Below, one piece after another: positions 40,376 through 45,050 of a stretch of 45,050 nucleotides of DNA. Under the pieces are notes generated by a model. That model saw only the letters and a list, made by a program, of their open reading frames with translations. It was not told where the DNA came from and searched no databases. How positions within the stretch are numbered: position 1 is the stretch's first letter; each line of letters opens with the position of its first letter. Both the position numbers and the translations under genes were made by a program. This DNA comes from Nocardia transvalensis NBRC 15921 (GTDB lineage: Bacteria; Actinomycetota; Actinomycetes; Mycobacteriales; Mycobacteriaceae), in NCBI RefSeq assembly GCF_000308875.1, contig NZ_BAGL01000011.1, forward strand, positions 1 through 45,050, given 5' to 3'.

Positions 40376-40412
40376 AATGCCCCGCATCGGAAACAATCCG
40401 ATGCGGGGCATT
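40376..40412 (+). terminator. Strong rho-independent terminator of the ParA operon
   Basis: A perfect 16-bp stem (40376-40391 / 40397-40412, left arm AATGCCCCGCATCGGA) with the 5-nt loop AACAA, followed by CTTTC. It starts 13 bp after the stop of the ParA partner gene. This is the strongest terminator in the window and isolates the cassette from the NlpC/P60 gene. Confidence 0.9.
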
Positions 40413-40578
40413 CTTTCGAGATCGTACGGTTTTCTATTGTTTATCGTCTTGTTATCGGTAATGTCCGCTTATTTCCTTGCATTCGTATTGACGCGGGCGA
40501 ATCATTGCCCCTCGGATCCGCTGGATATGAACACCGTGAGGTTTTCAAGACTGTCCGAAAGGATCGGAGGACCGAATC

Positions 40579-41349
40579 ATGGCAGGAACAGACGAACCCC
40601 GATATTCCCGCTTTCTGCGGCGGATGCTCTGGTGGGCACTGGCGGCCGGCGCGGTCGTTCTCGGTGCCGTCGGCGCTCTACTCTTGACGACCGGGCAGGC
40701 ATCGGCACAGCCGCTGTCCGTTCCGGGAATCGGGACGATAGAGGTGCCGATCGAATTCCAGGCCCCCGCGGAAATACCCGGCACCATGGTCACCGTCCCC
40801 GGCGAGGATGCCGTCGAGGCGTCGGCTCCCGAGAGTGCGCCACCGGTGGAATCGCCTGTCGACGGAATTGTGAACAATCTTCAGTCCGCCCTCCCCGGAG
40901 TCGATATCCGGTCCCTGTTCTCCGCACCCGCGGTACCGAGCGTCCCCGAGGCGGAAAGCCTCCCCGGAATGCCCGCCCCGTCCGCTCCGGCCGCGACACC
41001 CGAGAAGACTCGGGGCGAGCGCGCCGTCGAGGCGGCGGAATCGAAGCTCGGCGCGGCCTACGGTTACGGGTCGGCCGGTCCCGACGCCTTCGACTGCTCG
41101 GGCCTGGTGCAGTGGTCCTACGGGCAGGCGGGTGTCGACGTGCCCCGCACCAGCTACGACCAGCTCTCCGCCGGGACGCCCGTCGGCCTCGACGAACTCG
41201 AACCCGGCGATATGGTCTCGTTCTACGGCGGCGGCCACTCCGCCCTCTACGCCGGCGACGGCAAGGTCATCCACGCGGGCACCAACAGCACGGGCGTGGT
41301 GATGTCGGATCTGTCGATGATGCCCGCCAGCGGCGCCCGGCGATTCTGA
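40579..41349 (+). CDS. NlpC/P60 peptidoglycan hydrolase (RipB/RipD-like)
   Basis: A 256-residue exported or membrane-anchored endopeptidase. The N-terminal helix RRMLWWALAAGAVVLGAVGA is a signal or anchor, followed by a Pro/Ala/Val-rich linker (about 45-150). The C-terminal NlpC/P60 domain has the catalytic Cys in GPDAFDCSGLVQWSYGQAG, His in FYGGGHSALYAGDGK and the third residue in VIHAG. It cleaves the D-Glu-mDAP bond of stem peptides during division or wall remodelling. ATG 40579 gives the correct anchor. The 166 bp upstream, after the terminator, are AT-rich and contain the promoter. Confidence 0.94.
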   Translation: MAGTDEPRYSRFLRRMLWWALAAGAVVLGAVGALLLTTGQASAQPLSVPGIGTIEVPIEFQAPAEIPGTMVTVPGEDAVEASAPESAPPVESPVDGIVNNLQSALPGVDIRSLFSAPAVPSVPEAESLPGMPAPSAPAATPEKTRGERAVEAAESKLGAAYGYGSAGPDAFDCSGLVQWSYGQAGVDVPRTSYDQLSAGTPVGLDELEPGDMVSFYGGGHSALYAGDGKVIHAGTNSTGVVMSDLSMMPASGARRF

Positions 41350-41355
41350 CCCGCG

Positions 41356-42582
41356 CTACCGCCGTCCGCGGAAGGTGCGCCGCAGATCCGCGACCCACTC
41401 GTCCGGAATCTCCCAGGGGATGAAATGACCACCTCGATCATGGGCCGTCACGTTCACCAGGTTGTACCAGCCGGCGCGATCGGTGCCGCGGAAGTGCTCG
41501 ACGCGGCCCTCGGTGGTGACGCCCGGAGGATTCTCGTGGGCGACGAAGGTGATGCCGGTGGGCGCCTCGATCGGCGGCCGCCGACCGTGGGACGGGGTCC
41601 AGGGATAGCGATTGTTGTTGGCGTAGGTGCGCATCGAGGTGCCGATCGAATTCTCGGCCCAGAAGATCGTCGCGTGCGTGAGCAAGTCGTCCGCGCTGAA
41701 CACGCTCTCCAGATCGCCGCCGTTGTCGCTCCAGCTCTTCCACCGCCGCAGGATCCACGCGAGCATGCCCGCGGGGGAGTCCGACAGCCCGATCGCCAGG
41801 GTGCTGGAGTCGAGCATGTGCGCGGCGAGATGGACGGCGAAGCGGCGGTCGAACTCGAGGACGCGGGCGTGCACGTCGGCGGGTAGGCCGGGCGGAATCG
41901 GTTGCCCGCCACTGAAATCCCAGGCTCGATCGCCGGTGAAGAGATCCAATTTCAGGCCCGACCCGATGTGGATGCCGTACAGCTCGTCGGCGTACTTGTG
42001 CCCCAGCTGACCGGTGACCAATGCGCCGACATCACAGCCCGCGGCGGCATAGCGGGAATGGCCGAGTGTCTCGGTCATCAGCCGGTGCCACACATCGGCG
42101 ACCTTCCAGAAGTTCATATCCGGACGATCGGGCAGCGGGACGGAGAATCCGAATCCGGGGAACGACGGGACGATCACGTCGAACGCCTCGTCCGGATCGC
42201 CGCCGAAGGCGCCGGGATCCGCCAGCGGGTCGACCACCCTGGACCAGTGCCAGAACGTCCACGGCCAGCCGTGCGTCAGGATCAGGGGCGTGGGGTTCGG
42301 GCCGGCACCCGGCCGGCGCATGAAATGGACGGGCACATCATCGATGTCGACGCGGTAGTGCTCGTAGCGGTTGATCCGCGCCTCGGCCGCGCGCCAGTTG
42401 AAATCCGTGCGCCAGTACTCGACGAGGCCCTGGAGGTAGTCGCGGTTCACCCCGTAGAACCAGTCCTCGTTGCCCGCGTCCACCGGCCACCGGGTGAGTT
42501 CCAGCCGCTGCCGCAGATCGTTCAGGACCTGGTCGGAGAGGTGAATGGGGCTGGGCGACAACGGGAATCGAGTGTCGGTCAT
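41356..42582 (-). CDS. Epoxide hydrolase (EHN-domain, alpha/beta fold)
   Basis: A 408-residue microsomal-type epoxide hydrolase. The N-terminal EHN lid domain (LNDLRQRLELTRWPVDAGNE) precedes the alpha/beta hydrolase core with oxyanion loop ILTHGWPWTFWHW, nucleophile Asp in YAAAGCDVGALVTGQLGHKY and catalytic His in AHDRGGHFIPWEIPDEW. The enzyme opens epoxides to diols, either in xenobiotic detoxification or lipid metabolism. Ring-opening Tyr residues are likely in the lid but cannot be fixed by eye. It converges on the NlpC/P60 gene (6 bp) and is followed upstream by the small gene at 42595. Confidence 0.95.
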   Translation of the reverse strand: MTDTRFPLSPSPIHLSDQVLNDLRQRLELTRWPVDAGNEDWFYGVNRDYLQGLVEYWRTDFNWRAAEARINRYEHYRVDIDDVPVHFMRRPGAGPNPTPLILTHGWPWTFWHWSRVVDPLADPGAFGGDPDEAFDVIVPSFPGFGFSVPLPDRPDMNFWKVADVWHRLMTETLGHSRYAAAGCDVGALVTGQLGHKYADELYGIHIGSGLKLDLFTGDRAWDFSGGQPIPPGLPADVHARVLEFDRRFAVHLAAHMLDSSTLAIGLSDSPAGMLAWILRRWKSWSDNGGDLESVFSADDLLTHATIFWAENSIGTSMRTYANNNRYPWTPSHGRRPPIEAPTGITFVAHENPPGVTTEGRVEHFRGTDRAGWYNLVNVTAHDRGGHFIPWEIPDEWVADLRRTFRGRR

Positions 42583-42594
42583 CGTCGCTTCCGC

Positions 42595-42825
42595 TCAGCT
42601 GGTGTGCAGGAACAGCACGTCGTACGCCCGGCGGGCATCCTCGGGAAAGACCAGGATGCGCATCCGGTTGCGGGCGCGGCCGTCGGGGCCCCGGGTGGAC
42701 CGGATGCCGTGCTCGGCCAGTAGTCGGCGCACATCACCGGCCGTGGTCTCGTCGAAGACCGTAGCCACGGTCACCAGCAGGCCGAAATCGTCGTCCGGCT
42801 GCCTACGCCGCCACACCTTGCCCAT
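42595..42825 (-). CDS. Small hypothetical protein (possibly DUF2007-like)
   Basis: A 76-residue protein, MGKVWRRRQPDDDFGLLVTV then ATVFDETTAGDVRRLLAEHG and RNRMRILVFPEDARRAYDVL. The alternating strand-helix-strand pattern, with a C-terminal VFPEDARRAYDVL helix, resembles DUF2007-type putative signal-transducing proteins, which bind a small ligand. ATG 42825 has only a weak ribosome binding site. It lies 12 bp upstream of the epoxide hydrolase on the same strand and may be co-transcribed. Function unknown. Confidence 0.68.
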   Translation of the reverse strand: MGKVWRRRQPDDDFGLLVTVATVFDETTAGDVRRLLAEHGIRSTRGPDGRARNRMRILVFPEDARRAYDVLFLHTS

Positions 42826-42944
42826 CTCGAGTGACTTTCGTTGTCGCTGCCCGCACCTGGTCCCCCTGATTCCAGCACAGCCCGCCCGGCCCGCGCGCAA
42901 CCGGGAGGCGATCCGCGAGCGACATCCTGGCCGCCATTACATTT

Positions 42945-43006
42945 TCCGGCATGCTTGTGGCCGGAATCCACAGCCGAAGGTGGACTCCGGCCACAAGCAT
43001 GCCGGA
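42945..43006 (-). repeat. Double hairpin repeat downstream of the MHYT gene (locus D)
   Basis: A perfect 21-bp inverted repeat, 42945-42965 against 42986-43006 (left arm TCCGGCATGCTTGTGGCCGG plus A), with a 20-nt spacer. It is the same element as at 11720-11785: arms differ by C-to-T and T-to-G changes that are matched on the other arm, and the spacer shares GGAATCCACAG. It begins 17 bp beyond the stop of the MHYT gene, in the position of a transcript end. No tandem array accompanies it. Confidence 0.93.
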
Positions 43007-43022
43007 GAAAGAGTGGGGTGGG

Positions 43023-43943
43023 TTAGTGGTGTGGCCGGTGGTCCGCCGCCCGGCTACTCGAGGCGCGCAGGCTGACCGACGTCGGCACCGGCTGCTGCGG
43101 CGCCTGCATCGGGGCCCGTGCCGACTGGGTCGGCGCGGGGGCGTCGGCGAACGGGTCCATGCGCGGCCAGCTGTGGCCGCTGTCCTTCGCGTGCTCCTCG
43201 AGTTCGGCGGCCTCACTGCGCGACGGCGTATCGACCTCGGCGAGCCCGACCAGCACGATCAGCATCATGGTGACCAGCGTGACCGTCATGATCAGCGGCG
43301 TGAGCAGTTCGACCGGCTCGACGCCCTGGGTGACCACACTGTGGTCGCCGTGGTGGGCGCTCATGGCCGCCATACCGGTGTAGTGCATGCCGCACACCGC
43401 CAGGCCCATGATCACCGCCGCGCCGAGCGTGGCGCCGAAGCCGTGGACGTGCAGCATGAACCACAGCGCCGCGGTCGCCGCGACCACCGCGATCACCAGC
43501 GACAGCGCCACCAGCCCCACGCCGTATTCGACGTGCGCGCCCGCGTGCATCGCGGACATGCCCAGGTAGTGCATGGCCGCCACACCGATACCCGTGACGG
43601 CCCCGCCGAGCGGCAGCGCCAGGATCTCCCGCCGCACCCGCACCACGATGGACAGCCCGGCCCACACCACCACGATCGCGATGGCCGCGCTGAGCAGCGT
43701 CATCGGCACGTCGTAGCGGATGGTCGTGCCCTGGATGGAGAAGCCGAGCATCGCGGTGAAATGCATGACCCAGATACCGCAGCCGCCCAGGGCCACGGCG
43801 GCGGCGATCAGCCAGCCGCCGGGCCAGCGCGACGATCGGGCGTGGACGGCGCAGCGCAGGCCCAGCACCGAGCCGATGAACGACATGAGGTAGGCCAGTA
43901 TGGGCGTCAGCAGCCCATGGTTGAAATGGTCGAGCTCCAGCAC
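43023..43943 (-). CDS. MHYT-domain integral membrane sensor
   Basis: A 306-residue membrane protein with about seven helices. Three MHYT-type motifs are visible: WVMHFTAMLGF, AAMHYLGMSAM and GMHYTGMAAMSAHHG. The conserved Met/His residues of this domain are thought to bind copper and sense oxygen, CO or NO. Unlike many relatives it has no GGDEF/EAL or kinase domain; the C-terminal ~70 residues are a Pro/Ala-rich tail. Stand-alone MHYT proteins of this length are common in actinomycetes. GTG 43943 lies 7 bp after GGAG; a TTG further upstream could add a few residues. The position near hypX may be meaningful for gas sensing, but this is speculative. Confidence 0.92.
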   Translation of the reverse strand: MLELDHFNHGLLTPILAYLMSFIGSVLGLRCAVHARSSRWPGGWLIAAAVALGGCGIWVMHFTAMLGFSIQGTTIRYDVPMTLLSAAIAIVVVWAGLSIVVRVRREILALPLGGAVTGIGVAAMHYLGMSAMHAGAHVEYGVGLVALSLVIAVVAATAALWFMLHVHGFGATLGAAVIMGLAVCGMHYTGMAAMSAHHGDHSVVTQGVEPVELLTPLIMTVTLVTMMLIVLVGLAEVDTPSRSEAAELEEHAKDSGHSWPRMDPFADAPAPTQSARAPMQAPQQPVPTSVSLRASSSRAADHRPHH

Positions 43944-44053
43944 TACGCACTCCAAATGCAATAGCAGTAATCAATCCGTTACCGGACGATAGTTCAACCG
44001 AGTAGTCGTTGGGGATTGCATTGTGAAACCTTCGCGGAGGCGGGCGCGGCGGC

Positions 44054-45050
44054 TCACACGAGCAAGTGCGTCGGTGTCACCTGCGGACGCACCTTGTGCA
44101 CGAAGTTTCGTCGTAGCTGGTGGTACGGCTCGTTCGCCCCGTAGAAGTTCTGGCGCATTTGCGTCAGTTCGTAATCCCGGTAGGCAGCCAGCGGCTTGGC
44201 CGCCTCGTCGGCCGCACGGCGCTGCTTCTTGGCCACCAGCCGGTCCGCCAGTTCCGACCCGGACGCGAGTTCAGCGGCCTCCTGGCATACCCAGTCCCGG
44301 AACTCTGCCGCGCTGCCCGGGGCCACCCGGTCCACGAGCCCGATCTCGCCGGCCGCACGAGCGCCGACCGGCAGCGTCTCCCTGGTCAGCCGATCGGCCA
44401 GATCGCCGCCGACCCGGCGCGGCAGCGTGTAGGTCCAGTACTCCGAGCCGTGCAGGCCCATCAGCCGGTAGTGCGGGTTCAGCACGGCCGACTCGCGGCA
44501 CCAGACCTCGTCGGCGGCCAGCGCCAGCATCACCCCGCCGGCGGCCGCGTTGCCGGCCAGCGCGGAGATCACCAGCTTGTCCGTGGTGGTCAGGATCGCC
44601 TCGACCAGGTCGTTCATCGCGTTGATGTTCCGCCAGGACTCCTCGGCCGGATCGGCCGCCGCCTCGATGACATTGAGGTGGATGCCGTTGGAGAAGAAGT
44701 CCCGCGCCGCGCCCAGCACGAGCACGTTCACCGGCCGCTCGCACGCCTGCCGGTAGGCCGCGAGCAGGCGCTGGCACTGGTCGGTGCTCATCGCGCCGCC
44801 CGAGAAGGCGAATTCCAGATAGCCGACCTCGCCCTGCTCGTAGTAGCGCAGTTCCGACCAGGTGTCGCGGCCACTGGCCTCGAAGGGCGTGACCGGAACC
44901 TCCGGGACGCCGGCGAGCAGATCGGGACCGAGGACGTCCGCGGCGGGCCGCTTGAACGTCGCCGGGCCGCCGGGTTTGCGGCGCGGCCGCAGTTGCGGCA
45001 GCCACACCGCGCCGTCCACCGTGGCCCGGCAGACCGCGCCGTCGCGGGTG
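44054..45050 (-). CDS. hypX: Hydrogenase maturation factor HypX (C-terminal part; 5' end outside window)
   Basis: The frame is open to the right edge (TRDGAVCRATVDGAVWLPQL). It is the tail of a formyltransferase-type domain followed by a crotonase-like domain: ELRYYEQGEVGYLEFAFSGG, AMSTDQCQRLLAAYRQA, DFFSNGIHLNVIEAAADPAE and SWRNINAMNDLVEAI. These blocks distinguish HypX/HoxX from ordinary enoyl-CoA hydratases. HypX makes the CO ligand of [NiFe]-hydrogenase from formyl-tetrahydrofolate under aerobic conditions, which implies an oxygen-tolerant hydrogenase elsewhere, probably to the right. About 330 of an expected ~550-600 residues are visible. The stop at 44054 follows RNFVHKVRPQVTPTHLLV. Confidence 0.9.
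   Translation of the reverse strand, partial: TRDGAVCRATVDGAVWLPQLRPRRKPGGPATFKRPAADVLGPDLLAGVPEVPVTPFEASGRDTWSELRYYEQGEVGYLEFAFSGGAMSTDQCQRLLAAYRQACERPVNVLVLGAARDFFSNGIHLNVIEAAADPAEESWRNINAMNDLVEAILTTTDKLVISALAGNAAAGGVMLALAADEVWCRESAVLNPHYRLMGLHGSEYWTYTLPRRVGGDLADRLTRETLPVGARAAGEIGLVDRVAPGSAAEFRDWVCQEAAELASGSELADRLVAKKQRRAADEAAKPLAAYRDYELTQMRQNFYGANEPYHQLRRNFVHKVRPQVTPTHLLV

Noticed and set aside
40413..40578. A small gene in the AT-rich gap before the NlpC/P60 gene
   Set aside because: The open frames there begin in the terminator stem or run out of frame into the hydrolase; the composition fits a promoter region instead.
42841..43060. Short coding frames across the hairpin at 42945
   Set aside because: They are explained by the palindromic element itself, have no ribosome binding sites and lie in the gap between two minus-strand genes.

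Overview
The window is about 45 kb of GC-rich actinobacterial chromosome, most likely from Nocardia or a close mycolic-acid relative. The grounds are a conservon-type signalling operon with a GLPQRE-repeat kinase tail, orthologue-like copies of mycobacterial accD3, echA6, Rv0906 and Rv0909 close together, a GlnX/GlnH operon, a WS/DGAT acyltransferase, an MHYT protein, an NlpC/P60 hydrolase and many short 4-bp overlaps between co-directional genes. The genus is inferred from gene content; no rRNA or other typing marker is present. I found no tRNA, rRNA, CRISPR array, insertion sequence or phage module.

Layout. 1-2844: end of a conservon (sensor kinase tail, Roadblock, DUF742, GTPase); the kinase tail has a one-base frameshift inside a 27-bp coding repeat. 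2845-4109: a truncated DoxX-like remnant, an isochorismatase-fold protein without the catalytic Cys, and two copies of a hairpin repeat, each followed by its own tandem array. 4110-12480: LigD, an Rv0909-like antitoxin, a metallo-beta-lactamase-fold hydrolase, EchA6, a flavin monooxygenase, an aldo/keto reductase and AccD3, whose inter-domain linker carries an in-frame copy of the hairpin-plus-array element. 12712-17680: a secreted lipase, an exported protein and an ECF-type ABC transporter with a fused membrane/double-ATPase gene. 17737-25204: a Baeyer-Villiger-like monooxygenase with a divergent AraC regulator, a CpdA-like phosphodiesterase, an RluA-type pseudouridine synthase, an amino-acid permease and WS/DGAT. 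25298-29730: acyl-CoA dehydrogenase, TetR, cytochrome P450, phosphoribosyltransferase.

29996-35346 is the most interesting block: GlnX, the GlnH lipoprotein, a coiled-coil protein, a decayed pknG, a PP2C phosphatase and an FHA protein, all joined end to end by 0-4 bp junctions. The kinase at the centre of this amino-acid-sensing pathway is reduced to about 440 bp, in which three blocks can still be recognised in order, while every partner gene is open. 35353-45050: DJ-1/PfpI protein, APC permease, EamA exporter, a ParA-like ATPase with a DUF3102-like partner and a strong terminator, NlpC/P60 hydrolase, epoxide hydrolase, MHYT membrane protein, and the C-terminal part of the hydrogenase maturation factor HypX running off the right edge.

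The main candidates for something new are (i) a palindromic repeat family seen at four loci, with compensatory base changes between copies and, at three of them, an adjacent locus-specific tandem array always on the same side; (ii) the in-frame invasion of accD3 by that family; and (iii) the GlnX/GlnH/PP2C/FHA operon that has lost its kinase.
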